DNA of 64,000 nt, from assembly GCA_964016885.1 (NCBI GenBank), contig OZ024744.1, forward strand, positions 65,821,235-65,885,234, read 5' to 3'. The position numbers and the translations under genes were made by a program. Positions 12,553 through 26,500 of this stretch are shown here, one piece after another. The stretch is from Eledone cirrhosa. Its lineage: Eukaryota; Mollusca; Cephalopoda; Octopoda; Eledonidae. The first letter of the stretch is position 1. Every line of letters starts with the position of its first letter. Under the pieces are notes generated by a model. It was not told where the DNA came from. It was given only the letters and a program-made list of their open reading frames with translations, and made no database searches.

Positions 12553-15500
12553 AGTCTTCCTCCTACCTATTTAAGAAGGAGAACAGAACAATAGAACAAC
12601 ATACCTGGTACTTTTTTTCTTCGTGTCCCTTTTTTACGGTCACTTGACGAGCACTCACTAGCTGAGTCTTCATGGGCTGATGACGATGATGATGAAGAGC
12701 CCGTTGCTTCACTGTCTCTTAGCATGCTCTCATATCCACTGCTTGTTCCTCCGCCGTGCACTTTATCTGACCGACCGCCCATCTGTGTACGTATTTCTGT
12801 ACTTACTGTACTACTGTTATCACTGCAATGTCCACTACTTGAATGCCTCACCACTCGTGGTTTTGTCACAGTTGCATACGGAGACAAGAGAGCTTCTTCA
12901 CCACCAACAATTTTGTTGACTTTTATGGCACTATCCGTGCTTTTAGTCCGACCCCTACGTCCTTCATCATGTGTTTTGGAAGGTGTTACCTTTTCACCTC
13001 CACTTTCAGAACCCTTACTTCGTCCCTTTTGCCCATCATCATGTGGTTTTGACTGGGTTAGCTTTTCAACATTTGCTTTGTCTTTCTTACGCAGTTTTGA
13101 TAATTGACAAAGGTTTGAAGGGTTAAAGATTGGAAGCCTTGAGCGATTGGGTGATTGGGATTTTGACCCAGAAGATCTATTTCGGGCATTAGAATTTGTT
13201 GATTGATTTACAAATCTTGAGGCTTTAGAACCTCGCTCTTTGCCCCTACTATTGTGGCTAGATGACGTTAATGAAACTGTTGACCCTTTGCAATGTTTAG
13301 CTTGAACTGTTGGAGATGAAGATGATGTTTGATGAGGCACTTGATTGTTATGGCCTGATGATGATGTCAATGATGGTGATGATGGCAGTGAACCTTTGCA
13401 ATACTTAGCTTGAGTTGTCGGCGATGAAAGTGGAAGCGATGATCCGACATGACTATTATAACTTGACGATGACCCTTTAGACAGGCTACCCTGAATTGTT
13501 GGAGATGACGGTAGTGCTGGTCCTTGATTAGTATAACCTGATCCCTCAGAAAATTTTGTTTGAACCTTTGGAGATGAACATGCTTGAGCAGAACCTTGAT
13601 TGGTAAGGCTAAATGATGCTGGAACCTCACAAAGTTTGGATTGCATTTTCTCAGGTGAAAATGATACATCATCTTCCTTTGACTTGATCTTATTTAAAGG
13701 TCTCTGCGATAATGAGGGTGACAATGGTGTTATATTATTGTTAAGATTATATACAGGGACTTGAGACCCTGAGAACTTAGAAACTGTATCCTCATCATAT
13801 GGAGAAACCACTGAGTACACTGGTAGACCGGGCATCTCTAAGTTATCATTACTGTCTGACAACAAACTGGCATTTTCTGATTGTTTCGATGTTATATATA
13901 TGCTAGATGATGTTGGGTTAATGGTGTAGTTTTGCTTTATTACAGATACATCAAATGCTCCACTTTCTTCGTGAAATATTTCTTTTGATAAACAGGGCTC
14001 TGATGCGCCATCAAGATTTCGGGAACAGAGAAGCTTACATTCCAAAACAGACTCTTCTTCAGATACCTCTTCAAGGTCGGAGAGTTTGCTTCCTTCATAC
14101 TGACAATGGCTTCGTACGTCCCTCATTAGTGGTGGCTGTTCACTATGAGCTGCATTAAGGGCTTTGAGTTTTTGGACAGTAATAACACGTTCCTCTTCTT
14201 GTGCAATCGCCAAGCTTTCAGCATCTTCTTTTGGAAAAGACACACTACTGAATGTATCATCATCTGTTGCATCAGGGTTATTTTTCCTGGCAAGTTCCAG
14301 CTGTTGATCTACATGAATTTCATAGATTGATTCACGATTTGAAATTAGGAGGTTGGCAAATTCTGTTTCTGGGTTGTTATCATTGACAGTATCACCACTA
14401 TTATAGAATCCTTCAAACTTCTGTTCACTATTAACTTCATCGTCAGTAAACCAAACTCTATCAATCTCTTTACCTAGAGCCTTAGCATCTATTGATGCTA
14501 AAGTCTCAGAGCCAATGACCCCAGTATGTTTCAATGCTCCAAACTTGAGATTTATATTTGGACTAGAATTTCCAGTTTTCATTTCATGCTTACATTGCTC
14601 GTCATCAGTTGAAACAGTTTTCAGCCACTCAGCAACTCTTCTGGTTGTGTGAGCATTATTAACACCAACACAGTCTGTTGTTTCTGAGATTGGATCAATT
14701 CTAGTTGATGATGGCTGGATACTGTTTATTGTTGGGCATGATATGATGGAAGCTTGGGGTTGGCTATAATTTGTGAAGGATTCTAGGCTTCCTATGACTT
14801 GATTACATGAATCAACTATAAAACCGAGGTTCGGATCGTTTTCTCCGCACGGTGCTGGTAAAGAACCATCTGGAAATGTTCCATGTCTTTCAACCCAGCC
14901 CGTAACAAATTTCTCCAAACCGTCCTCGATGCCATTCTCAATGCTATTTGCAATTGCATCAACAGAGATATCTTCTTCTACAGATTGCACATTACTATGG
15001 AAACTTACTGGTCTTGAATCTGATGGCTCAGCATTTACTGAATCTGCACTAGCTGTGCTTTCAGGTCGTGACCCTTGGTTAGGTGTATCTTGCTGTGTAA
15101 TGTTTGAGTCAATAGGGGCAGAAAGCATTGGGGACAGTGAAACAGCAATACTTCTGTCTGGCGATTTGCGATTAGATGTGGACGGCTGGTTTGTTTGTAA
15201 AGGACATTTCTTTCTGCTGCTTGGCCCAAAGTGCTTTGCTTGGTTGATATTAGATACCCGTGTGTCACAAGTGGACATGTCCGCACCACTGCTAGGTCCA
15301 TCTATCCAACGCTCTGACTCGCATTCCTCTTTTGGCATTGCTACACTCCTTACAGTCTGGGTATCTCCATCAGAAGAATTCCCATTTCGTCGCTTAGCAA
15401 CCCAGACACGTCCCCTAAAACTCTCGTCTGTTTCTTTAATAGCTCGAGGTTGTTTTCTGGAAGACCCATTGCTTGTTCTCACCATAAATGCCTGAGGACC

Positions 15501-17954
15501 ATCAACCCACAACTCTGTACTCTTTTTATCAGGGTAGATAGCAGCCCCGGGACCATCTACCCATTGTTCCATGAACTCTGAACCTTCGTTGTTTATCTGG
15601 TGTCGACCATTCATTCCACCTTCAGGTTTAAATTTCGATAATGGCATCTTTTGCTTAATATTTGTCCTACGGGCGATTTGATAGCCAGTAGAAGACGGGA
15701 CCAGTGGTGGAGAGGGACAGTCATGTGAGGAACTTGGAGTTGCAACAGGCGACATGACAGGTATTCGTGACTGTGGACTTGGCTCCCGATTATAATACAA
15801 TTTGCTGACAGAAACACGCCCAGAATCTACCGGGGAAAATTTTCTACCAGTATCTGATGCAGATCCTTCATCTCCTGACGACCTGGATCCACTTGTTCGA
15901 CGTGGCAGGCGTGGATTTGTTCGAGGAAGCAAGGGCAGGGATTTTGGGGGACCTTCGTTATCGGTCAGCTCTCGGTCACTCAATGACTGACCGTTGATTC
16001 CCATATATATCACAGTGTCACATGACTGTTCGCTACCCGACGTACAGTCTGGGTCTGATAGGGAAGATGAGTATAGGAAATCTTCTCTAAGGGTACCCAT
16101 TCGAAAGCCTCTTAAAGGTCGTCGTAACCTTCCAGATTCATCTGTAGAACTGTCCTCAGAACTGGTACTTGAAAACTGAAAAAGTTTACAGGAAAGAACA
16201 AAAAAAAACAAAAAAACAAGGTATAGTTTAATTGACTAAATCTATGTGTATGTGTGTGTTTATTCTATGTGTGTGTGTTGCATCTATGCAATCTATGTTC
16301 TATGTGTGTGTGTTGCATCTGTGTGTGTGGTGTGCCTGTGTGCTTGTATGTGTGCTGTGTCTGTGTGTTTGTTGTATGTGTGTTTGTGTATGTGTGTGGG
16401 CTGTGTATGTGTGTGTGTTGTATCTGTGTGTGTGTGTGTGTGTGTGTATGTGGTGCCTGTGTGTTTGTTGTATGTGTGTCTGTGTGTTTGTTGTATGTGT
16501 TTGAGCTGTGTCTGTGTTTGTGTGTGTGTTGTTTCTGTGTGTTTGTTGTGTGTGTGTGCGTTGTGTCTGTGTGTTTGTTATGTGTGCGTGCGTTGTGTCT
16601 GTGTGTTTGTTATGTGTGTGTGCGTTGTGTCTGTGTGTGTGCTGTGTCTGTGTGTTTGTTGTGTGTGTCTGTGTGTTTGTTGTGTGTGTGTTTGTGTCTG
16701 TGTGTGTGTTGTGTGTGTTGTGTGTGTGCTGTGTCTGTGTGTGCTGTGTCTGTGTGTTTGTTGTATGTGTGTTTGTGTATGTGTGTGTTGTGTGTGTGTG
16801 TGTGTTGTGTGTTTGTTGTGTGTGTGTGTATATATGTGTGTGTTGTGTATGTGTTTGTTGTGTATGTGTGTGTTGTGTATGTGTGTGTGTATGTGTTGTG
16901 TATGTGTGTGTGTTGTGTGTGTGTGTTTGTTGTATGTGTGTGTTTGTTGTGTGTGTGTATGTGTATATGTGTTTGTTGTGTATGTGTGTGTTTGTTGTGT
17001 GTGTGTGTGCTTGTGTATGTGTGTTTGTTGTGTGTGTGTATATGTGTGTGTTGTGTATGTGTGTGTGTGTGTTGTTGGTGTATATGTGTGTGTTGTGTAT
17101 GTGTGTGTTTGTTGTGTGTGTGTGTGCTTTTGTATGTGACTTTATGTGAGTATGTATTTATTGCATATAGGAGTATGCATGTAGTGTGTATGGGAGTTTG
17201 TCATGTATACAATAGCAGTAATACTGCAGGGTCAACTTTGCTTTTATTAAAAACTCCATAAGAAAACATTGATAGAATTGGAATCAGACTCAGCATTATG
17301 GTTTTGCAGAAAACACTTTTGGGAACAGCAAATATTCTACAAAAAGTAGTCTATCTGAGGTTACATAACTTGATAGAGAGTTAATTAAATGATCCAGTGT
17401 TAATTAAATCATCACTGTGTAAATTAATATAATAATAAGTGTTTCTACTTTTGGCACAAGGCCAGCAATTATCCAGTACATTACTGGTATTTTATTTTAT
17501 CGACCCCGTAAGGATTCAACATCCATTTTGAGAAAAATCTGTTTCAAAGGGGTTTTGTACCGCCTTGCAATATTTCTCCTTGTACTGCTACCTACTGCAA
17601 CAGTTTCAGCATTTCTAAACATAAAGGGGCGTAACTCTATGTTGCAAAGCATGGTGTCTGATTAATAATTGTTTCGACTTTTGGCACAAGGCCAGCAATG
17701 ACCCAGTGCATTACTGGTGCTTTATTTTTATCGACCCCGTAAGAATGAAAGGTAAAGTTAATCTTGGTGGGATTTGAACTCAGTCCATAAAGGGACGTAA
17801 CTCTATGCTGGAAAGCATGGCGTCCGACCCTCTACCGATACTGCCAATCCACCACAATCCGAATAATAATAATAATAATTGTTTCTACTTTTGGCACAAG
17901 GCCAGCAATTACCCAGTACATTACTGGTACTTTATTTTATCGACCCCGTAAGGA

Positions 17955-17986
<32 letters not shown>

Positions 17987-18172
17987 TGTTTCTACTTTAG
18001 GCACAAGGCCAGCAATTACCCAGTGCATTACTGGTACTTTATTTTATCGACCCCGTAAGGATGAAAGGCAAAGTCAACCTCGGCGGGATTTGAGCTCAGA
18101 TCGTAAATGGACGTAACTATGCTGGAAAGCATGGCGTCTAACCCTCTACCGATACTGCCAATCCACCGCCCT

Positions 18173-18216
<44 letters not shown>

Positions 18217-19440
18217 TGTTTCTATTTTAGGCACAAGGCCAGCAATTTGAAGAGGAGGGTAGAGTCGATTAAATCGACCCCAGCGCGTGACTGGTACTTT
18301 ATTTTATCGACCCCGTAATGATGAAAGGTAAAGCTAACCTCGGCGGGATTTGAACTCAGAACGTAAAGGGACGTAACTCTACGCCGCAAAGCATACTAAT
18401 AATATATACAGTCAAAATGTTCTAAAATTGATAAGCTACACCATTTGTCTTACACATTGGACTCTGAATAACACACTTTTATATTACTTTTTCAGATTCA
18501 CGTACTTCTAGAAATTTATCTACTCGGAACATTTTTTTTTTATTACTAAATGATGAGAAAATAGTAATAAATAATCTAATTATCTCCCTTGCATCTTCAA
18601 GCGTTTTGGAGTTGTCTCCCATAGCTGCGCCAGCGTATGAAAACGTTATTTTCTCATTATTTTGTGGTTTTTACAATGCTGACAACCAACAATTAGCTGG
18701 TGTAAAATTGCTATATGGAAAGAGAATGTAAGAAATATTGTTACCTTCATTTTCCGTCTCCGCAAACGATGGATCCGAGAAGCTAGCTGGATTACCTGTA
18801 GTGTCTCACTATAATGTGTGGTGGTTGCTGATACATGCGCTATCATACAGGTACGACAAGACACGTTACCAAGGGAATCTCTTAGCAGCCTTGCAATCTT
18901 GGCATCTCTGGAAAAATTTAAATATTAAGTGACAGAATTGGCAAAAACAAAAAAAAAACAAAAAACAAAAAAAAAATAAATAAAAAAAATAAATAAATAA
19001 TAAAACTGTGTAAATAAAAAAATTTTAAAAATCCAAACTCAAACACGAAACTATAATTTCCAAGGCTTTAATAAAAGTATGCATTATAAATACACTTAAA
19101 TAAATTTTAATAAAATTCTGAACATAGCTTGTCTAACACATGGCATATCACTTTTCCAACTAAATGTTTTGTTCAAACCTTTAATACCTGTATTCTCATA
19201 AGCCGACTGACTAGATGTCTTTTAAGAGCAGAAACTTTCATGTTAATGTGGTTTTCATTATGTATATATATATTTTATAGAAGATGATGATGATATATTA
19301 AGACATCATTTATGACAGCTTTATAACTGGTGGCCTTATTATTTAATGTATATTTTGTCTGCTTATTGTACAATCAACTGTTTAATGCACACACACACAT
19401 ACATGTATGTATGTATATTTATATATTTATATATGGATAC

Positions 19441-19505
<65 letters not shown>

Positions 19506-19523
19506 GGGAGAGAGAGAGATGGA

Positions 19524-19599
<76 letters not shown>

Positions 19600-22500
19600 A
19601 AGAAAGAGTGTGAGGGCATGCAGTCGCAGAAATAATGGCAAAAATAGAATGTATGAGTAATATGTGCCCACCCTACCCCTGGATCTGATTAGTCTCAGAC
19701 AAGCGGAACTTGTTTAACCCATACAAGCATGAAAAGCAGATGTAAAACAATGACACAACAACGATGATGACAATGATGATGATGATGATGTTATATTTAA
19801 AGCATGGCTGCAGTCTAATGACTGACACTAATAAATATGTATGTATGAATGCATACATATATTCATTGTATATCATCATCATCATTTTACGTCCGCTTTT
19901 CCCTGCTTGTAAGGGTGGGGCGAGTCCTATTCAGCATGGCATCTCTCCACTTGTCACGGTCCTTCATCATCTCCTCGCTGAGTTTCAGCAATCTGAGGTC
20001 AGCTCTCACCACCTCCGCCCATGTTTTTCATGGTCTACCTCTACTGCGTCTTCCTTCTACTGGGATTTCTTGGCACCTCTTTACCCAGCGGTCATCCTCC
20101 ATGCGCATCACATGTCCATACCATCTCAGTCTTCTCTCCTGCACACCACAACTTATCCCTCTTAAACCCAGTTTCTTTCTCAACTCGTCTATGCTTGGTC
20201 GTTCATGTGCATTAACATTGCACATCCAACGGAGCATACTTGCTTCATTTTTCTCCAGCCGTCACATATCCTCTGCAGTTGCTGCCCAAGTCTCACTATC
20301 ATGCACATCATGCATCTCACACAGGCATCATATAACCGTCCTTTTGTACGCAGGGAGAAACCCATCTTTGTCAACAGAGGAAGCAACTCCCTAAACTTCT
20401 TCCAACCCGTCCTTATTCTAGATACTATGGCCTCGGACCCCCCCCCCCCCCTCCCATGCTAATCTGATCACCTAGGTACCGGAAGCTATCAACCACTTCC
20501 ACATATACATCATCATCACCATCATCATCACCATCATCATTTAACGTCCATCTTCCATGCTAGCATGGGTTAGATGGTCTTGTTCCATTTGATGCGGGAA
20601 TGGTTGGGAGACCGTGTCTTGTTCATACGGAAGTGTCTCTGGCAGGTTTTTACAGCTGGATGCCCTTCCTAACACCAACCACATTTACAGTGTGGACTGG
20701 GAGCCTTTTTACCGTGTCTCCTACACGGCCACACACAGTGTGGACTGTTGTGTCATCGACACAGTGGACAGAATGGGAAAGAGAGGATGGGGTACGGTGT
20801 GTGGGGAGGGGTGTACATTGGGTTAAGAGGTGCTGACTGACAGTAGGTTTGTATGCAATGGCAGTCGGGTCTTCTGTATACATATATATATATACACACA
20901 CACACATATATATATAAATGCAGAGAGAGAGAAAGGGAGAAGGAGGGAGTGAGAAAAAAGTGAGTGACAAACAGATGAATATATAGAGACAGAGAAGGAG
21001 AAAGATAAAGCTATTTAGCTACTTAGTGAAGTTGGTGTCAACATACTTAACATAATAAGGCAAGGAATTTTAATTAAAATAGTTAAAATTACACCTATAA
21101 TGAGAAAATAACCATTATGTTAATAGCTAATTCTGGTGAAACAAGTCAAGGGAGACAACCTGGAATATAAACTAATTAGAATTAATTAAACTAGACTAGA
21201 TTGAATCTGTTCTTTATCAGCATCTATGCTCCCCTCCCCTGCAATGAGCCAACGAAGATGGACCTCCGTCAGTTTCGACAATGACTGTTCCAGCTGTTTG
21301 ATCAACATGGAACAGCTTGCGCATAAAATTAATATGTAAATGACTGAGCATTCCACAGACAAGTGTATTCTTAACATAATTCTCAGGGAGATTCAGCATG
21401 AAACAGTTTGCAACAAGGCTTGACTTTTAAATTGTAGTACATCTGTCGTGCTTCCAAACAGTTTCCGTCTACTCAATTTCACTCACAAAATATGGCGTTG
21501 ACCCGAGGCTATGGTAGATGACATTTACCCAAAATGCTACATGGTGGGATTGAACCCGAGTCCTAATGATTGTGAAATGAACCTCTTAACCTTTAGCATG
21601 CTGAATTTTTTTAATGAATGCTTCCCTTGACATTGCATTATGTATTAAGGGGAGATTACTCTATTGGCAACATAAAGCACCTACAACATGCTGAAGGTTA
21701 AATATTTGACTTTGCTGCATCCAGACATACAGTCTCCTAGACACACACATATACGCATACATGCATGCACACATTTATATTTCACATATAGAATTACTGT
21801 TGAATGAATCTTGTTGGTGTGTACTACATACACTCTGCAACATAACATACATAATAGAAAGACCAATTTTAGATTCACTATCAATTATCAAGTTTCATTT
21901 AATCTGCTGCAACAAACCATATTTTGTTGCTAAATAGTAATTGTTGCTTAGGTTACATGTTGGTAAACTAATTTACAGATTCACATTGATTTTAGAAATA
22001 CAAAACATTATTTCTATATAGTTGAAGTCATGTTCTAAATAGCTCCGATGTCTGGCAACTGACTTGGTAAACATCCACAAAATGATTAACCATCTTGCTA
22101 ACAACAACCCTGAGCACCATTTTCAATTCCATGTGTCTAATACCCATGGACATACTTACAAAGTCAGAAAACAGTACAGCTCTCATGACGTTTGGAAACA
22201 TTTTTTCATGCACAGAGTTTGGAAACATTTTTTCATGCATCAGTTGTTAGCTGCCAGGACATTGCATCCTTCAAAACTTCCATGCTTCCTGAAATTTGCC
22301 AACACTACACCTGATATTCCCCTCCATACACATGTGTGTGTATCTGTGTGTACACCATGACTCATACACTGTTCACTTTCCTGACATTTGTACATTATTC
22401 TATGTACTATACATGCACCATTGATGAGTTGTAGTACAATTTTCATTATTATATATTTTTGGACATATTAATAAGTGGCTGAGTATTCCACAGATACAAA

Positions 22501-23511
22501 TCTCTATTACATAATTCTCAAGCAAAAAAAAAAAATCAACATGGAACAACATATGGTATGGCTGGAAGTTTTGGTTTATATGCACAATCCATATGATTGT
22601 TTCCCACATAGTTCCTGTTTAACCAATTTCATGCACAGACTTGGGTTGATCAGAGGCTATGTTAAAATGCATTTGGTCAAGATGCTATGTGGCAGGTTGA
22701 AACTGAAGACCCCCCCCCCTTCCTCCTCCTCCTCATCATCATCATCACCAACACCACCAGCACCACCACCACCATCATCATCATCAACATTGTTTTAAAG
22801 TCCACTTTACCTGCTAGCAAAGGTTTGATGAGTCTATATAGACCAAGTCAATACTGAAGCGATGGCTACTGATCTCCCAGACAAGCCAAGAATCTGTTGT
22901 CTCGCTTATGTACAGTCTCACACACAGCTGAGGGTGCTCTCAACCCTTTATTTGGCAAGTCTTTTACGGTTTGATGCCCTTTCTATCACCAACTACTTCA
23001 CAGCATATACTGAGTGTGTTTATCATGGAGATCTCCAACATCAAGGTGACTATCATGTACTTAACATGACTGAAGGGTTTTCTCGACTCATAATTGTGAA
23101 ATGATCCACGCAGCAATACCCACTTCCAGGCATTTAAATATGCTTTATTTACTTTATTTTAAAGTTGTGAATTAGAAGAGTCATTAAAAAAGCCGGCCTT
23201 ACCCAATTGCACCTCTCAAAGGCGTCATGCAGTAATACAGAAGACCTGACTTCCCACAGGTACAAGCCGAAGCTGAAGCATAGAGACAATATGCCCCCAC
23301 CCCATACTGTGAAGTGGACGTGTAGGTGCCACAGAAAAAAGCACCCATTACTCACTGTAAATGAGGTTTGTGTTAGGACCGGCATCCAGCTGTAGAAATC
23401 AAGTCTGAATCAGTTCCTGTATGAGCAAGACAAGGTCAGCCGACTGGACACTGCCCACAACAGGACAACCCGTCTAACCCATGCTAGCATGGAAAAACGG
23501 ACGTAAAATGG

Positions 23512-23546
<35 letters not shown>

Positions 23547-26500
23547 AAAACGTCAGAATGCTTTTTAGGAATTGTTCTGGCTCTTTGCACCCTGAGTTCA
23601 AATCCCGCTGGAGTCAACTTCATGTTTTATTCTTTTGAGGTTGCTAAAAAAAAGTGCCAGTCTAGTTTTCTTCTGAATCTTTTCCCCACTTCCTCTCTCT
23701 CTTTCTTTGGAAGAAATCATATGTATTCAGTCCCAGAGAGGAATGATCTTGATTAGGCTTCAAATGCCCGAGACACATTGTATGTCACTACGGTGATCCC
23801 ACAACTCCACCAGGAGTTATGGGTTAATACATACATACATACACACACATATACACACATACATAGATACATACATACACTTTATTTCATCTGAAGAAAA
23901 AGTGTTTAACTAGTTATCTTGATTGGTAAGTTAGGTAGGTATGCAGGTAGATATATATATATATATATAATGGAGGCACATGGCTTAGTGGTTAGAGCAT
24001 TGGCCTTGCAATCGAAAGGTTGTGAGTTCAATTCTCAGACCGGGTGATGTGTTGTTTCCTTGAGCAAGACACTTTATTTCACATTGCTCCAGTTTACTCA
24101 GCTGTAGAATTGAGATGACAGGGACTGGGGTCCATATCATTCCACTGCAAAGTGGTCGTGTAGGTGCCACGGCAAAAAAGCACCCAGCACTCACTGTAAA
24201 TGAGGTTGGTGTTAGGAAGGGCATCCAGCTGTAGAAATCAAGCCAAAATCAGTTCCCGTCCCACCCTTGCAAGCAAGGAAAAAGCGGATGTAAAATGAAC
24301 TGATGATGATGATGATGATGATTGATAAATATATAGACAAACAGACAGACAGATAAACAGATAGACAAATAGAAAGCTAGCTACAACAGAAACAGTATGA
24401 GTTGAAATAATATATTACCTGTGAGGTATATGTCGTTGTCCATTGAGAAGAGCCAGTATAACATTTCCTAGTGCTGAAAGGCTCAGCGAGACATTATTAG
24501 GATCTTTCGACTTTGAGCAACTCCCAAGATCAATGAAATGTAAGCGACTCCTTCCACCAGCCACTAAATCAACCGAAAAATGTAAATAGTCAGTGAGGTC
24601 TATAAGGATTACGCTAGTCTGGTATAAACTAGTTTTAAGCTACTCCACAAGAAACTGAAATGAATTGTGAAGCATGCAGAACAATTTTCTTCCCACTATG
24701 TTGTAACAAGGTAGCAGATTAGCAGAATTGTTAGGGTGATGGAATAAATGCTTTGTAATATTTTTTCTGGCTCTTTACATTCTGAGTTCAAATCCCACTG
24801 AAGTCAACTTTGCCTTTCACATTTCCGAGTATAATCGAATAAAGTACCAGTAAATGCACTTGGTCGATTTAATCGACTTTCCTCCCCTCAAAATTGCTGG
24901 CCTTGTACCTAAATCAGAGACCATTATTTGGACACACTGATTCTGAATGTGGTGTACATACCCCATGGCGAGGATGTGTGGGTGGGTGTTTATGGGGGAA
25001 TTTCAAAACTTTTTTTTTTTCTTTAGTAAATTTCTAAATTATAATTTTTGAATGATTTTATATTAAGTGGGAGGAAATTCATTTTAATCCATTTATCACC
25101 TACAGAATAAAAATAAAATATTTAAAACAAAATGATAATTAAAAAATCGGTAATACAGCTGAAATTTGGGGCTGACTATGCATTTGTTCTGTTTCTCAAG
25201 ATTATATAAGGGAGAGATGCTAAGAGTGGCTTTGACTATCACTTGGAGAAATTATCTGACCAATGAGCAGTCATATGGGGACCTTCGTCCAGTATCAGAC
25301 ATTATTAAAGAATGTGGTCAGATTTGCAAGGCAGTACTGGAGAGCTAAAGACAAAACTGTTAGTGAAGTTTTTTGTGGGAGCTTACACAAGGAAGAGCTA
25401 GCAGGGGCCAACAAACCAAGACTTACATCAAGCAGATTTGTAACGACATAAACTGCAATTGCTCCGACCTGTTGAATATGAATAATTGTTTCTACTTTTG
25501 GTACAAGGCCAGCAATTATCCCAGTGCATTACAGGTACTTTATTTTATCGATCCCGTAAGGATGAAAGGTAAAGTTAACCTCAACGGGATTTGAACTCAG
25601 ACCGTAAAGGGATGTAACTATTCTGGAAAGCATGGCGTCAATGACAATAATAATAATTTCTTGTATAGGCACAAGGCCAGTAATTTGGGAGGAGGGAAAA
25701 GTCAATTAAATCGACTCCAGTGCATTACTGGTGTTTTATTTTATCGAACCCCATAAGGTAAAGTTAACCATGGCGGGATTTGAACTCATGTTGAATATGA
25801 ATAATGATGATGATCATCATCAACGTTAAATGTCCATTTTCCATGCTAGCATGGGTTAGATGAGTTGCTCCGTTGTGAGACAAGCCCAGTCTGATGACCA
25901 TGACTAGCTCATATAGGACTGGTTTGGGCTGGATGCCCTTCCTAACACCAGCTACATTTACACTGTGTGCTGGGAGCATTTTAAATAGAATTGGATGGTG
26001 ACAGAGAGTCAAGAGAATCTGTGCAAGTAGAGTAACCTATTAATTAATAAAGATTTTTCAAATATGACGTAGTAATACTCTGGTTTGTAGTGTATGTTAT
26101 TAGCAACTATTTTGAAAATGTATTCATAGACTGTGTGTGATTTGAAGCAAACAGCAGTCAAAGATTGTGTACCTAACATTCAAGATTAATAATAGGTTTT
26201 CAGTAGATATCTTCTGAATGTGCTTTTGGAAAGCCCGCAAAAACCACGAGCTCAAATTTTTTCCTCCTTACATTGAACAAAAAGAAAATTAAACAAAGAT
26301 CCCGGATGAACCCACAGCATGTGGTGATACACAAATAAGGGCAGCAGCAACAAACTTCTTTTGCATCAATGGCCAACGAAGGAAGGCTGACTATAGAAAG
26401 TGTAGCATTGGTAGCAGTGCCCCAGCATGGCCTCAGCCTGTCGGCTGGAACACATACTAGAGTAATAGAATATTAGCAAGTAAAATAAACAAACATACCT

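Noticed and set aside
16246..17261. Plus-strand Cys/Val-rich open frames up to 335 codons
   Set aside because: Direct product of TG repeats inside a KIF26 intron; three overlapping frames are equally open.
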